A stretch of 64,000 nt of DNA from CBDCUE01 sp965222515. GTDB taxonomy: Bacteria > Pseudomonadota > Alphaproteobacteria > Rickettsiales > JABIRX01. The stretch spans positions 62,001-126,000 of the forward strand of contig CBDCUE010000012.1 in assembly GCA_965222515.1 (NCBI GenBank), written 5' to 3'. The number at the start of each line of letters is the position of its first letter. The stretch's first letter is position 1. Both the position numbers and the translations under genes were made by a program. The notes beneath the pieces are model-generated. The model ran no database searches, was not told the DNA's origin, and saw nothing but the letters and a program-made list of their open reading frames with translations. This document shows positions 43,876-53,676 of the stretch, one piece after another.

Positions 43876-44391
43876 ATGAAAAATTTAGAGTTCAACAAAA
43901 TTTCTGCAGCAATTTTATTAGCAGGTGTAATTGCAATGATGTCTAGCTTTATTACTGACATTTTATTTCAACCAAAAGAATTTAAAAGAGGCTATGTGAT
44001 AGAGGTTGAGGAAAAGAAAGAGCAAGGTATATCTGCAAAAAAGGAAGTAGCTAAAATTGTGGATATTCATTTATTGATTAAAAGTGCTGATAAAATAAGA
44101 GGTGCTAAAATTGCAAAAAAATGCACTGCTTGCCATAGTTTTGGTCAAGGAGAAAAAAACAAAATAGGCCCTAATTTATATTCTGTGATAAATAGAAATA
44201 TTGCCAGCAATACTAGCTTTAAATATTCATCTGCTTTGCAAGACAAATCAGCTGAACAATGGAATTATAAAAATTTATATTCTTTTTTAACATCACCAAG
44301 AAAATTTGCTAAAGGCACAAAAATGTCTTTTGCTGGAATTAGAAAACCACAACAAATTGCTGACTTAATAAAGTTTTTAGAAGAATATTAG
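43876..44391 (+). CDS. Membrane-anchored cytochrome c (CycM/c552-like)
   Basis: I use the ATG at 43876 (171 residues) rather than the upstream ATG at 43798, which would overlap sco1. An uncleaved helix (ISAAILLAGVIAMMSSFI) anchors it. A linker follows, then a class I cytochrome c domain with heme motif KKCTACHSFG, IGPNLYSVINR, and the Met ligand in KGTKMSFAGIRK. Such proteins carry electrons from complex III to oxidase. Its promoter must lie in the 66 bp shared with sco1. Confidence 0.92.
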   Translation: MKNLEFNKISAAILLAGVIAMMSSFITDILFQPKEFKRGYVIEVEEKKEQGISAKKEVAKIVDIHLLIKSADKIRGAKIAKKCTACHSFGQGEKNKIGPNLYSVINRNIASNTSFKYSSALQDKSAEQWNYKNLYSFLTSPRKFAKGTKMSFAGIRKPQQIADLIKFLEEY

Positions 44392-44392
44392 G

Positions 44393-44433
44393 AAATTGCT
44401 GATTGCCTAAAATTTTTTTTTAGCAATTTTTTT
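44393..44433 (+). terminator. Terminator after the cytochrome c gene
   Basis: AAATTGCT (44393-44400) pairs with AGCAATTT (44422-44429), followed by more T residues. The loop is 21 nt. Confidence 0.6.
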
Positions 44434-44441
44434 ACTATATA

Positions 44442-44546
44442 CTAATTTTGGCTTTATAATTGACCTATAGCCTTCAATCTGCTTAGCATAAATTGCTTTT
44501 TTTAATAATCTGTTAGCTATATGGCTAGCAAATAATTAAAAATAAC
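44442..44546. repeat. TA-MITE, degenerate copy lacking its right end
   Basis: The left terminus (CTAATTTTGGCTTTATAATT) and about 100 bp, including the internal hairpin region, match the copy at 19435-19588 in the same orientation. No right terminus is found before trkA. Confidence 0.7.
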
Positions 44547-44611
44547 AAAAAAGTCTGTGTAAATGTTAAATAGATTGCAAACAGCGAATAACAACCTTAA
44601 CTTTAAGAAAT

Positions 44612-45997
44612 ATGAGAATTATAATTTGTGGGGCTGGGGAAGTTGGCCGAAGTATTGCCAAGCAACTGGTGTTTGAGGGTAATGATATTACTATTATAGA
44701 ACAATCTGAAGAATTAATAGATAGGGTTAATAAGCATTTAGATGTAAAAGCTATTATTGGATATGCTTCTCATCCAGATACTTTGAGAAAAGCAGGTGCA
44801 GAAAAAACAGATATGATTATTGCTGTTACTCAATCTGATGAAATAAATATGATAGCTTGTCAGGTTGCTCACTCTGTTTTTGATATTCCTAAAAAAATTG
44901 CTAGAATTAGAACTCAAAGCTATTTAATTGGAGGTATGGAAAAAAAAATATTTTCTAACAACCATATACCCATAGATGTCATAATTTCTCCAGAATTAGA
45001 GGTGGCTAAGCATATTTATGAGAAATTACATATTCCAGGTGCCATAGAGGCCATATCTTTTGCTGATAATAAGGTAAAAGTTATTTCTTTAAAAATATTA
45101 AAAAACTCTCAAGTAGAAAAGCTTACCTTAGAAGAGGCTAATAAGAGAATAGAGCATCTTAATTCAACTTTTATTGGAGTTTTTAGAGAAGATTCTTTTT
45201 TTATGTATAAATCAAAAAACTTAATAGTAGAAAATGACGAGATATTTTTAATTTCAGATATAAAATCGTTAAAAGAAACAATGGGATTTTTGGGACACGA
45301 AGAAGAAGAATCTCAAAAAATTAAAATAATTGGTGGAGGAAGAATAGGGACTTCTTTGGCTAAAAAATTAGAAAAAAACGATAGTTCTTCCAGTGTAAAA
45401 ATTATTGAAAGAAATGTTAAGAGGGCAAATAAAATTGCAGAATTATTGAGTTCTACAATAATAATTAATGGAGATGCTTTGGAGCAAGAGATTTTGGATG
45501 AAGCAAATATTTCTTCTGCAGATACTTTAATTTCTGTGTCTAATGATGATGAAGTAAATATTTTATCTGCTTTGCTTGCTAAAAAAAGTGGTTGTAAAAG
45601 AGTTATTGCCATAATTAACAGTGCTTCTTTTGCCCCTCTTTTTTCTTCTTTAGGTATAGATGCGATTGTGGTTCCTAGAGAAATCACAGTATCTACAATT
45701 TTAAAGCATATTAAAAGATTTGAATTGGTAAATATTCATTCAATTTGTAATGCGATGGTAGAAATTACTGAAATAGTTCTACCAGAAGAGGCTTATGCCA
45801 TTGGCAAGACTATTTTAGATCTAAGATTGCCAGAAGGTTTGGATATATGTATGATAATTAGAGATGATGAAATTATAATATCAACTTTAAAAGATAAGCT
45901 TATATCAGGAGATAGGTTGATAATTTTATGTAAGGCAAAAGACAATAAGCTAATAGCAAAATTTTTTTCTGATAAGCATAAAAATAAATATTTTTAA
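44612..45997 (+). CDS. trkA: Trk potassium uptake regulator TrkA
   Basis: TrkA is a cytoplasmic NAD-binding subunit that gates TrkH/G K+ transporters. The 461 residues contain two RCK_N/RCK_C pairs. The first Rossmann motif is IIICGAGEVGRSIAKQL (residue 3 on) and the second is KIIGGGRIGTSLAKKL near residue 237. Two C-terminal halves carry LPGAIEAI-like and AYAIGKTILDLRLPEG stretches. No trkH is adjacent. The degenerate MITE ends about 65 bp upstream of its start. Confidence 0.94.
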   Translation: MRIIICGAGEVGRSIAKQLVFEGNDITIIEQSEELIDRVNKHLDVKAIIGYASHPDTLRKAGAEKTDMIIAVTQSDEINMIACQVAHSVFDIPKKIARIRTQSYLIGGMEKKIFSNNHIPIDVIISPELEVAKHIYEKLHIPGAIEAISFADNKVKVISLKILKNSQVEKLTLEEANKRIEHLNSTFIGVFREDSFFMYKSKNLIVENDEIFLISDIKSLKETMGFLGHEEEESQKIKIIGGGRIGTSLAKKLEKNDSSSSVKIIERNVKRANKIAELLSSTIIINGDALEQEILDEANISSADTLISVSNDDEVNILSALLAKKSGCKRVIAIINSASFAPLFSSLGIDAIVVPREITVSTILKHIKRFELVNIHSICNAMVEITEIVLPEEAYAIGKTILDLRLPEGLDICMIIRDDEIIISTLKDKLISGDRLIILCKAKDNKLIAKFFSDKHKNKYF

Positions 45998-46120
45998 CTA
46001 AAAATAGTATTACAACTAAAGACATCTCCAATTTATTTTTTAACTTTTGCTAGTCATTAAGTTTTTTATCTAATAATTTATAAAAGCTTTGCAAAGGTTA
46101 TTTTAGATGATTTGCTATCT

Positions 46121-47512
46121 TTATGATTTTGTTTTTAATCTATCAAAATCAGAGTTATTGAGGTCGTCGCTGTAAATTTTATTATCAATTTTATTGTTTA
46201 CATAAATATATAATATGTTTCTTAGGGAATCTTTTTTTTGATAAGAATATTCTCCTATGATGTGTTTTGTTATGTTTGGAAAGATAAAATTAAGGCTGTT
46301 GTCAACTCTATTGCTGTGTAATGAAAAATATCTAGGATAGGAAATAATATTAAATGCTATTATTGCAGATTTTTTAAGATGTTTCTTGATTGACTGAAAA
46401 AATTCAATTGTAACTAATTGTGAGGGTATAGTATGTCTATTACTGTAGGTATCTGCTATAATAATATCGTATTTTTTCTTGTGATTATTTAAAAATGCTC
46501 TTGCAGGTTGAACAATAAATTTCTTGTTTTTCTGCAGTTTTTTATTTAAAAAATATTGTTCTGATATTTTCTTTAACCCCTTATCTATATCAATATAAGT
46601 GTAATTATTGAAATTATCATTCAAGCCAATGGTAAAACCTCCAGATCCTATAATTAAAATATCTTTTTTTCTGTTTTGATATTGTATGTCAATGATATTG
46701 TCTTCAATATATGTTAGATATTTGAATCTTTTTTCTGGATTGTCGCTTGTTTTTGCAGAACTAGAATTATTAATGCTTAATATTTTAGAGTTTTCATAAT
46801 CCAAGTTTATATTATGAATTCTTATAGTAGAATATAATTTATCGCTTTTTATATCAAACTTTTTATGTGCTTGTTGCTCTGTTATAGCAAATAATGTAAT
46901 AATTATAGCTATAATGATTGTGTATTTTTGTTGTTTTCTTTTGTTTAAAATAACACTTATAAGAAAAATAGAAAATAATGTAAAAATTATTGAAACTGAC
47001 ACACCTAAATAATTTACTAATACTAAAGTAGTGAAGATTGAACCTATGAGAGAGCCAAGGGTGGAAAAAAATAATATTTTTCCAGTTATATGAGTTAGTG
47101 TGTCATTGGTAAAATAATTTGAAGTTAAAGGGATAGTTTGTCCAAGAAGATAGATGGGATATATGAAAAATGAAGTCATATATAAAGAAGTATGTAAAAT
47201 ATTGTTATCGCTAATCATTGTTAATAGCTCAAAAACAGTAAAAAATGTCCATAAAGAAAACCCTATCATAAGAGAAATAGAGGCATTTATAAGATTTTGG
47301 TTTAACTTTTTTCTGATAGTATTTTTAGAATATCTTCCTCCGTGATAATAACCAATAGCAAGTGGTAATAAAACAAATGAGATAATTATGGCAGTAACAC
47401 TGATACTACTTCCTGCATAAGGTATAATTCTTCTTAAAATTAATAATTCAGATGCAAGGACTACGAATCCTTCAAGAAAAATTATTAATAATATGGTAAT
47501 ATTTTTATTCAT
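46121..47512 (-). CDS. Membrane protein with spermidine-synthase-like domain
   Basis: 463 residues: about seven hydrophobic helices in the first 215 residues (LLIIFLEGFVVLASELLILR, SVTAIIISFVLLPLAIGYY), then a methyltransferase-fold domain with ILIIGSGGFTIGLND, YTYIDIDKGLKKI and YDIIIADTYSNRHTIPSQL, as in polyamine synthases. Such membrane fusions are often annotated as spermidine synthase, but real polyamine activity is untested, and residue conservation is weaker than in SpeE. It is monocistronic, divergent from hslV. Confidence 0.75.
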   Translation of the reverse strand: MNKNITILLIIFLEGFVVLASELLILRRIIPYAGSSISVTAIIISFVLLPLAIGYYHGGRYSKNTIRKKLNQNLINASISLMIGFSLWTFFTVFELLTMISDNNILHTSLYMTSFFIYPIYLLGQTIPLTSNYFTNDTLTHITGKILFFSTLGSLIGSIFTTLVLVNYLGVSVSIIFTLFSIFLISVILNKRKQQKYTIIIAIIITLFAITEQQAHKKFDIKSDKLYSTIRIHNINLDYENSKILSINNSSSAKTSDNPEKRFKYLTYIEDNIIDIQYQNRKKDILIIGSGGFTIGLNDNFNNYTYIDIDKGLKKISEQYFLNKKLQKNKKFIVQPARAFLNNHKKKYDIIIADTYSNRHTIPSQLVTIEFFQSIKKHLKKSAIIAFNIISYPRYFSLHSNRVDNSLNFIFPNITKHIIGEYSYQKKDSLRNILYIYVNNKIDNKIYSDDLNNSDFDRLKTKS

Positions 47513-47598
47513 TTTAATATATATTTATTCAAGTTGATTTTTATATAATAATAAATTATTAATTGGTAGCAATATAAATAATAAAAATTTAGGAAAAA

Positions 47599-48144
47599 AT
47601 GTTTGAACATAAAAAAGATACTATATATGGAACTACTATCCTTTCTGTTAGAAAAGGTAAGGATGTTGCGATTGCAGGAGATGGGCAAGTAAGTCTTGGG
47701 CATACTGTAATGAAATCTACTGCTAAAAAAATAAGAAAAATAGGAGATGGCTCTATTATTGTTGGTTTTGCAGGTGCCACGGCTGACGCTTTTACTTTAT
47801 GCGAGAGACTAGAAACTAAATTAGAACAATATCCTAAACAATTAACTAGGGCTTGTGTGGAATTAGCCAAAGATTGGAGAACGGATAAATATTTGAGAAG
47901 GTTAGAAGCTATGATGATTGTGATAGATAAAAATATCTCTTTAATATTATCAGGAACAGGTGATGTGATTGAACCAGAAGATGGGATTGTTGCTATTGGA
48001 TCAGGAGGTAATTATGCATTAGCTGCTGCTAGAGCTTTAAAAGATAGTGATTTAAGCCCTGTTGAAATTGCTAAGAAAGCAATGAAAATAGCTTCTGATA
48101 TTTGTGTTTATACAAATAATAACTTGGTAATAGAAAAATTATAA
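47599..48144 (+). CDS. hslV: ATP-dependent protease peptidase subunit HslV
   Basis: The proteolytic subunit of HslUV. After a short propeptide the mature N-terminal Thr lies at residue 12 or 13 in GTTILSVRKG, followed by VAIAGDGQVSLG and IVGFAGATADAF. AIGSGGNYALAAARAL is near residue 133. The length is 181. It lies 23 bp before hslU and is co-transcribed with it. Confidence 0.96.
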   Translation: MFEHKKDTIYGTTILSVRKGKDVAIAGDGQVSLGHTVMKSTAKKIRKIGDGSIIVGFAGATADAFTLCERLETKLEQYPKQLTRACVELAKDWRTDKYLRRLEAMMIVIDKNISLILSGTGDVIEPEDGIVAIGSGGNYALAAARALKDSDLSPVEIAKKAMKIASDICVYTNNNLVIEKL

Positions 48145-48167
48145 ACTTTTAAAAAAACAATATAAAA

Positions 48168-49484
48168 ATGATAGAAAATTTAACTCCTAAAAAGATTGTT
48201 GCAGAATTAAATAAATATATAATAGGTCAAGATGATGCAAAAAAAGCTGTATCTATTGCTCTTAGAAATCGCTGGAGAAGGCAAAATGTTCCAGAAGATT
48301 TGCAAGAAGAGATTATGCCTAAAAATATTTTGATGGTAGGTCCTACTGGAGTTGGAAAAACAGAAATTGCTAGAAGATTATCTAAATTAGTTAATGCTCC
48401 TTTTATTAAAGTAGAAGCTACAAAATTTACTGAAGTAGGTTATGTAGGGAGAGATGTAGAGTCAATCATTAGAGATTTAATGGAAGTGGCTATTCAAATT
48501 GAGAAATCTAAACACCAAGAAAGTGTTAAAGAAGTTACCAAGCAAAAGGCAGTAATGAAAATTTTGGATGTTTTAGTAGGTGACACTGCTAGCTATGAAA
48601 CAAGAGAGAGCTTTTTGCAAAAAATATTGTCAGGTGAATTAGATGATAATGAAATAGAAGTTGAGGTTAGTGATGCAAAAAAAAACTCTGCTCCTTTTGA
48701 TCTATCAGCAGGTGCTGGAATTGGAGTGATTAATGTTAGTGATATGTTAGGTAAAGCACTTAGTTCTGGTAAAAAGAAAAAGAAAAAGATGAAAATAAAA
48801 GAAGCTTTGGAGGCTTTAATTGCTGATGAAACAGAGGAAATGTCAGATGATGATTTAATCACTAGAAATGCTATTAATGCTGTTGAAAATGAAGGTATTG
48901 TCTTTATTGATGAAATTGATAAGATTGCTGTAAGGCAAATGGGATCTTCTGGTAGAGAAGTGAGTAGAGAAGGGGTGCAAAGAGATTTATTACCACTTTT
49001 AGAAGGAACAATCGTAGTTACTAAATATGGTAATATAAAAACTAATCATATTTTATTTATTTGTTCAGGTGCTTTTCATCAAGCAAAGCCAGCTGATTTA
49101 CTTGCAGAATTACAAGGTAGATTGCCAATAAGAGTTGAGTTAAATCCATTATCTAAAAAAGATTTGGTAAGAATTCTAACAGAACCTATAGCAAGTCTTC
49201 CTGTTCAATATACTGCTTTACTGAAAACTGAAAAAATTGCCTTAGATTTTACTGAAGAAGGGCTTAAAGAAATTGCTTCTATCGCTTCTAGAGTCAATGA
49301 AAAAGTAGAAAATATAGGAGCAAGAAGATTATATACTATTGTTGAAAAGATATTATCAGATGTTAGTTTTGAAGCAGATAGCTTGGTAATTAAAAACATA
49401 GCAATTGATAAAAAATTTATTAAAGAAAACACTAAAAACACTGATTTAGAAAAATTAGATGACTTATCTAAATTTATCTTGTAG
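48168..49484 (+). CDS. hslU: ATP-dependent protease ATPase subunit HslU
   Basis: The AAA+ unfoldase partner of HslV. Walker A is GPTGVGKTEIARRL near residue 62, and Walker B is GIVFIDEIDKIA. A variable intermediate domain with a Lys-rich stretch (SGKKKKKKMKIKEA) separates them. The C-terminal part contains GRLPIRVEL and ENIGARRLYTI. The length of 438 is typical, and the C-terminal tail docks into HslV. Confidence 0.96.
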   Translation: MIENLTPKKIVAELNKYIIGQDDAKKAVSIALRNRWRRQNVPEDLQEEIMPKNILMVGPTGVGKTEIARRLSKLVNAPFIKVEATKFTEVGYVGRDVESIIRDLMEVAIQIEKSKHQESVKEVTKQKAVMKILDVLVGDTASYETRESFLQKILSGELDDNEIEVEVSDAKKNSAPFDLSAGAGIGVINVSDMLGKALSSGKKKKKKMKIKEALEALIADETEEMSDDDLITRNAINAVENEGIVFIDEIDKIAVRQMGSSGREVSREGVQRDLLPLLEGTIVVTKYGNIKTNHILFICSGAFHQAKPADLLAELQGRLPIRVELNPLSKKDLVRILTEPIASLPVQYTALLKTEKIALDFTEEGLKEIASIASRVNEKVENIGARRLYTIVEKILSDVSFEADSLVIKNIAIDKKFIKENTKNTDLEKLDDLSKFIL

Positions 49485-49570
49485 TTTGAAAAAAATCATC
49501 TAGTTTTTTCTTTAAGAGTCTTAAGTATAAGATCTGTTATAACAAACTTTTTTAACCATAACATAAAAAT

Positions 49571-50605
49571 ATGTTCAAAAAATTATTTAATTTATTTTCC
49601 ACTGATGATATTGCTATTGATTTGGGAACTGCTAACACTTTAGTATGTGTAAAAGGAAAGGGTATTGTATTAAATGAGCCATCAGTTGTTGCTAAAATAC
49701 AAGATACTGGACAAATGGTTTTTGGTCATGAGGCAAAATTGATGCTAGGAAAAACTCCTGCTAAAATTGATGCTAGAAGACCGTTGAAAGATGGGGTTAT
49801 TGCAGATTTTAAATTTACTGAAGCAATGATAAAACATTTTATTGCAACGGTAAATAATTATAGAACATTTAGAAGCCCTATGGTTATTGTTTGTGTTCCT
49901 TCTGGTTCTACTCCAGTTGATAGGAGAGCCATTCAAGAAGCAGCAGAAAATGCAGGTGGTAATCCAGTATATTTAATTGAAGAACCAATGGCAGCTGCTA
50001 TTGGAGCTGAGCTTCCTGTTACTGAACCCACTGGATCTATGGTAATAGATATAGGAGGAGGGACAACTGAAATTGCTGTTGTTTCTTTAGGAGGGGTTGT
50101 TTATTCAAGATCAATAAGAGTAGGTGGAGATAAAATGGATGAGGCAATTATTTCTTATGTTAGAAGAAAACATAATTTATTAATTGGAGAATCCACTGCT
50201 GAGAAAGTAAAAAAAACTATTGGAGTTGCTCATTCATCAAGCGATGGTCAAGGAAAAGTGATGGAGGTTAAGGGAAGAGATTTAATCAAAGGAGTTCCAA
50301 AAGAAATTACTTTAAGTGAATCTCATATCGCAGAATCTTTGGTTGAGCCTATCTCTCAAATAATAGATGCTGCTAAAGATGCATTAGAGGCTACTCCTCC
50401 AGAATTATCATCAGATATTGTGGATCAAGGTATTGCTTTAACAGGTGGAGGGGCTTTGTTACATAATTTAGATTATGTTATAAGGCAAGCAACACAATTA
50501 CCTGTATTTATTGCTGAAGATCCTTTATCTTGTGTAGTAAATGGTAGTAGTAAAGTATTAGAAAATCATACCAAATACAGACATGTCTTATTCAGACAAG
50601 ATTAA
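49571..50605 (+). CDS. mreB: Rod-shape determining protein MreB
   Basis: Bacterial actin that guides the elongasome. The 344 residues show the actin-fold signatures DIAIDLGTANTLVCVKGKG, SGSTPVDRRAIQEAAENAG, MVIDIGGGTTEIAVVSLGG and GIALTGGGALLHNLD. It starts mreB-mreC. mreD, commonly third, is missing after mreC; rodA is at 23 kb. Confidence 0.97.
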   Translation: MFKKLFNLFSTDDIAIDLGTANTLVCVKGKGIVLNEPSVVAKIQDTGQMVFGHEAKLMLGKTPAKIDARRPLKDGVIADFKFTEAMIKHFIATVNNYRTFRSPMVIVCVPSGSTPVDRRAIQEAAENAGGNPVYLIEEPMAAAIGAELPVTEPTGSMVIDIGGGTTEIAVVSLGGVVYSRSIRVGGDKMDEAIISYVRRKHNLLIGESTAEKVKKTIGVAHSSSDGQGKVMEVKGRDLIKGVPKEITLSESHIAESLVEPISQIIDAAKDALEATPPELSSDIVDQGIALTGGGALLHNLDYVIRQATQLPVFIAEDPLSCVVNGSSKVLENHTKYRHVLFRQD

Positions 50606-50622
50606 TTATTGAGTTTATTGTT

Positions 50623-51441
50623 ATGTATAGAATTAGCAATGTTACAGTTTTAGGTCAGGTTGTTTTATTTTTTGTTAGAAATTCTATAATTATTGCTCTT
50701 TTTTTATCTTTAGTTTTATTATCTATTGCAAAAACTAAAATAGATTTTAATAAAAACACTCATAACATAATATTATTTGCAGTAGAACCAATATTTTGGG
50801 GAGTAGATTTTCCTATATATGTTGGTAAAAATATTGCTAACTATGTTAAAAATTATTTTTTTGTTTATCAGCATAATAAAATTCTTGCAACTGATAATAT
50901 CAAGCTTAAAGAAAAACTATTATCTATTGCATATTTAGAGAATGAAAATAATTTGTTAAGAGATAGATTAAACTTTACAGAAAAAGAAATTAAAGGTCAT
51001 ATTACAACAAGATTGTTTGCTAAGACAAATAATCAGAATCTGGCAATTATTTCAAAAGGAAAGAAGGATGATATCAAAATAGGTCAGGTAGTAACTGCTA
51101 AAAATAATTTGGTAGGCAGAGTAATAAAAACATCTAATTATCATTCATATATATTGCTAATTGATGATTTCTATTCAAGGATTCCTGTTTATAGCTCCAT
51201 CAGTGATAATAAAGCAATCTTAACTGGGGAAAATAATAATTTTCTAAAATTAAAATATTTATCTAAAAAACATAATATAATAAATGAAGAAATAATATAT
51301 ACATCAGGTGATGGAAAAACTTATCCAAGAAACATACCAATAGGAGTAACATCAATAGATAAAGAAACTAGAGAAGTCATCGTAATTCCTTTTATTAATC
51401 CAAATAAAATGTCAGTAGTTACAATATTATTGCAGAAATAA
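50623..51441 (+). CDS. mreC: Rod-shape determining protein MreC
   Basis: A 272-residue inner-membrane protein with one N-terminal helix (IIIALFLSLVLLSIAKT), a coiled coil near residues 85-115 and a periplasmic beta domain (KKDDIKIGQVVTAKNNLVGRVIK, YSRIPVYSS). Links MreB filaments to the cell-wall synthases. It is 17 bp after mreB. Confidence 0.92.
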   Translation: MYRISNVTVLGQVVLFFVRNSIIIALFLSLVLLSIAKTKIDFNKNTHNIILFAVEPIFWGVDFPIYVGKNIANYVKNYFFVYQHNKILATDNIKLKEKLLSIAYLENENNLLRDRLNFTEKEIKGHITTRLFAKTNNQNLAIISKGKKDDIKIGQVVTAKNNLVGRVIKTSNYHSYILLIDDFYSRIPVYSSISDNKAILTGENNNFLKLKYLSKKHNIINEEIIYTSGDGKTYPRNIPIGVTSIDKETREVIVIPFINPNKMSVVTILLQK

Positions 51442-51450
51442 ATTTTATAT

Positions 51451-51479
51451 TTGCAAGATATTAAAAAATATGTTACCAT
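51451..51479 (+). promoter_or_regulatory. Promoter similar to those of the giant inverse autotransporters
   Basis: TTGCAA at 51451-51456, a 17-bp spacer ending AAAATATGT, and TACCAT at 51474-51479. The -10 and the end of the spacer match the promoters at 28169 and 32779. Confidence 0.55.
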
Positions 51480-51526
51480 TAATAGATAAGGGCTTTTAAA
51501 AAAAAATGAATGAATGAATTAATTTA

Positions 51527-52318
51527 ATGGTAAAAAAAATGAAAAAATTATCTATTATTATTACTTTGGTAATGTTTCTTGCTCTTTTCTCTAATTTTTC
51601 TTTTGCAGCTAAAAGAGAGTTTTTTGATCAAAATATTAAAGATAAAACAAATAAATCAGTAAATTCTAATGATAAAGCTATGCAGAAAGTGTATAAATTA
51701 TTAAAAGAATATCAATTGGCAAAAGCTGATAAGGGTGATAGAGGGTATTATTTTGCTCTTGGTAATAGTTTTTATTATGGTACTTCAGGTATTAACTATG
51801 ATACAAAGGATGGAAAGAGTTTTGCAACTACTTCTTCTGGGACAAGTATTAAATATGGAAGAAAATTTATCTATGAATATTTATATTTTTCTTCAGAAAT
51901 AGGGTATCATGGAATTGGTTTATCTATATCTGACGCAGAAAGAGATAGAGTTAATATTCAAGACAAATATGGGATAGGTATTAATTTGGGAATTTATCTT
52001 AATGATAAATGGACATTTTATGGTTCTGCTGGTGCTGGATTACTTAATTATGAAATACTTTTTTATAATAAAGAAACTACATCTCCCATTACCAAAGATA
52101 GTTCAGTAAGAGAGACTGGTTATGAGGAATATTATTCTTTTGGTGGAGGGTTTAATTATAAGGTGGCAAAAAATTTATCTTTTGGGTTTGATTATAGTAA
52201 TACAATATCGTTTGTTAAATCAGAATTTGAGGTACAATTAAGAGATAATAAGCAAGGAATAGTAGAATATGATCTAAACATTCATGCATTTACCTTTAGT
52301 CTAGGAATTCTGTTTTAA
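51527..52318 (+). CDS. Outer-membrane beta-barrel protein
   Basis: 263 residues from the first ATG (a second ATG four codons later is equally good). The signal peptide ends FSNFSFA-AK. The mature part has alternating beta strands with aromatic girdles (YYFALGNSFYYGTSGINYD, WTFYGSAGAGLLNYEILFYN, FGGGFNYKVAKNLSFGFDYS) and ends FTFSLGILF, a typical C-terminal Phe. It resembles the small OmpW/Opacity barrel group. Its stop is immediately next to the fabG stop (tail to tail, no gap). Confidence 0.8.
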   Translation: MVKKMKKLSIIITLVMFLALFSNFSFAAKREFFDQNIKDKTNKSVNSNDKAMQKVYKLLKEYQLAKADKGDRGYYFALGNSFYYGTSGINYDTKDGKSFATTSSGTSIKYGRKFIYEYLYFSSEIGYHGIGLSISDAERDRVNIQDKYGIGINLGIYLNDKWTFYGSAGAGLLNYEILFYNKETTSPITKDSSVRETGYEEYYSFGGGFNYKVAKNLSFGFDYSNTISFVKSEFEVQLRDNKQGIVEYDLNIHAFTFSLGILF

Positions 52319-53050
52319 TCAAACTAAATATAAACCACCATTAATATGTATATTTTGTCCAGTGATGTAATTTGCTTCGGAGCTGGCTAAAAATAAAGCT
52401 GTATTTGCAATATCGCTTGCTTCTCCCATTCTTTTGCTCGGGATGTTTTTTAAAATTGCCTCCATTTGTTGCTCATTCAACTTGTTTGTCATATCAGTTT
52501 TGATGAATCCTGGAGAAATAGAATTTGCAGTTATGTTTCTTGAGGCAATTTCTAAAGCAATTGATTTAGTTAAACCAATAATTCCTGCTTTAGAAGCACA
52601 ATAATTTGCTTGTCCAGGGTTTCCTGAAGTTCCAACCACAGAAGAAATATTTATTATTCTACCATATCTTTTTTTCATCATTCCTTTAATAGTAGCTCTT
52701 ATGATTTTAAAATTGGCTGATAAATTTACTTTTATTACATCATTCCATTCATCATCTTTCATTCTTACAAAGAGATTATCTTTAGTAATTCCTGCATTAC
52801 ATACTAAAATATCAATATTAATTAAAATATTACTTGCTAGAAAATCTGCTAGACTTTGATCATCAGATAAATCACATCTAATTGCAGAGCATTTATCTCC
52901 TAAATCATTTGCAACTTTATCAAGATTTTCTTGATTAGTTCCTGTGATAATTACTTCCGCTCCTGCTTCTATAAATTTTGTAGCGATTTCTTTACCAATT
53001 CCTCTTGAACCACCAGTTATTAAGGTCTTTTTTTCTGTTAAATTAAACAT
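52319..53050 (-). CDS. fabG: 3-oxoacyl-ACP reductase FabG
   Basis: SDR-family enzyme of fatty-acid elongation; 243 residues. It carries the NADP-binding LITGGSRGIGKEIA, VCNAGITKDNLFVRMKDDEW, and the catalytic Ser-Tyr-Lys set in NISSVVGTSGNPGQANYCASKAG. The C-terminal HINGGLYLV is a family hallmark. The gene is alone, with no fabD or acpP next to it. Confidence 0.95.
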   Translation of the reverse strand: MFNLTEKKTLITGGSRGIGKEIATKFIEAGAEVIITGTNQENLDKVANDLGDKCSAIRCDLSDDQSLADFLASNILINIDILVCNAGITKDNLFVRMKDDEWNDVIKVNLSANFKIIRATIKGMMKKRYGRIINISSVVGTSGNPGQANYCASKAGIIGLTKSIALEIASRNITANSISPGFIKTDMTNKLNEQQMEAILKNIPSKRMGEASDIANTALFLASSEANYITGQNIHINGGLYLV

Positions 53051-53103
53051 ATTTTTTGAAATTAAGTTAGTTATACTATTACTAAAAAAACATATTATTA
53101 TTA

Positions 53104-53676
53104 TTATTTTTTTTTATCAAGCTTAGTTTTTCTCTTGTTTTTTCTCCTCCAATATTTGGGAGTAACAAATTTTCCTTGCCAGACTCCTAATTTTTGTTGT
53201 TTTGCAGAATTTTCTTCTTTTAGATATTCTGCTGATTTTCTGTTATATCTAATGGCCCAACCATATTCTATCATTAAAGAATTTATATCAATATTTTTTT
53301 CAATAAAACATTTTGATAAATATCTATTATAATAATCTTTTTTGATTATTTTGCAAAAAACTTTTTTATTGTGAGTAATAGTTTTTAAGAATCTCAAAGC
53401 TCTGATACCACATTTATATTGTTTTTTATTTTGATCAAAACATAATTGTTTATATTCAGGTGCATCAATACTGGCTAGTCTTATTTTGTAATTTTTAATT
53501 TCTAATGAATCACCATCGACAACTTCTTGAATTTTTCCAGAAATAATATAATTTTTTTTACTTAACTCTTTTGTTAAAAAAATATCTTTTTTGTTAAAAA
53601 AAATAATTATTACTATTATGCTCAAAAAGCAAAGCAACAAATATTTATTGAAATTATTACAAAATGGGATTTTCAC
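53104..53676 (-). CDS. Thermonuclease-family (SNase) protein
   Basis: A 190-residue protein with an N-terminal hydrophobic anchor or signal (LLLCFLSIIVIIIFF). The SNase domain carries the catalytic residues in VVDGDSLEI, KIRLASIDAPEYKQ and DYYNRYLSKCF, followed by MIEYGWAIRY and KLGVWQGKFVTPKYWRR. It is likely a Ca-dependent nuclease acting in the periplasm or outside. Its 5' end overlaps the start of the divergent pseudopilin by 13 bp. Confidence 0.88.
   Translation of the reverse strand: MKIPFCNNFNKYLLLCFLSIIVIIIFFNKKDIFLTKELSKKNYIISGKIQEVVDGDSLEIKNYKIRLASIDAPEYKQLCFDQNKKQYKCGIRALRFLKTITHNKKVFCKIIKKDYYNRYLSKCFIEKNIDINSLMIEYGWAIRYNRKSAEYLKEENSAKQQKLGVWQGKFVTPKYWRRKNKRKTKLDKKK

Noticed and set aside
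46121..47512. Firm call as spermidine synthase
   Set aside because: The membrane-fused form with weak conservation does not show the full SpeE active site, so only a similarity is given.
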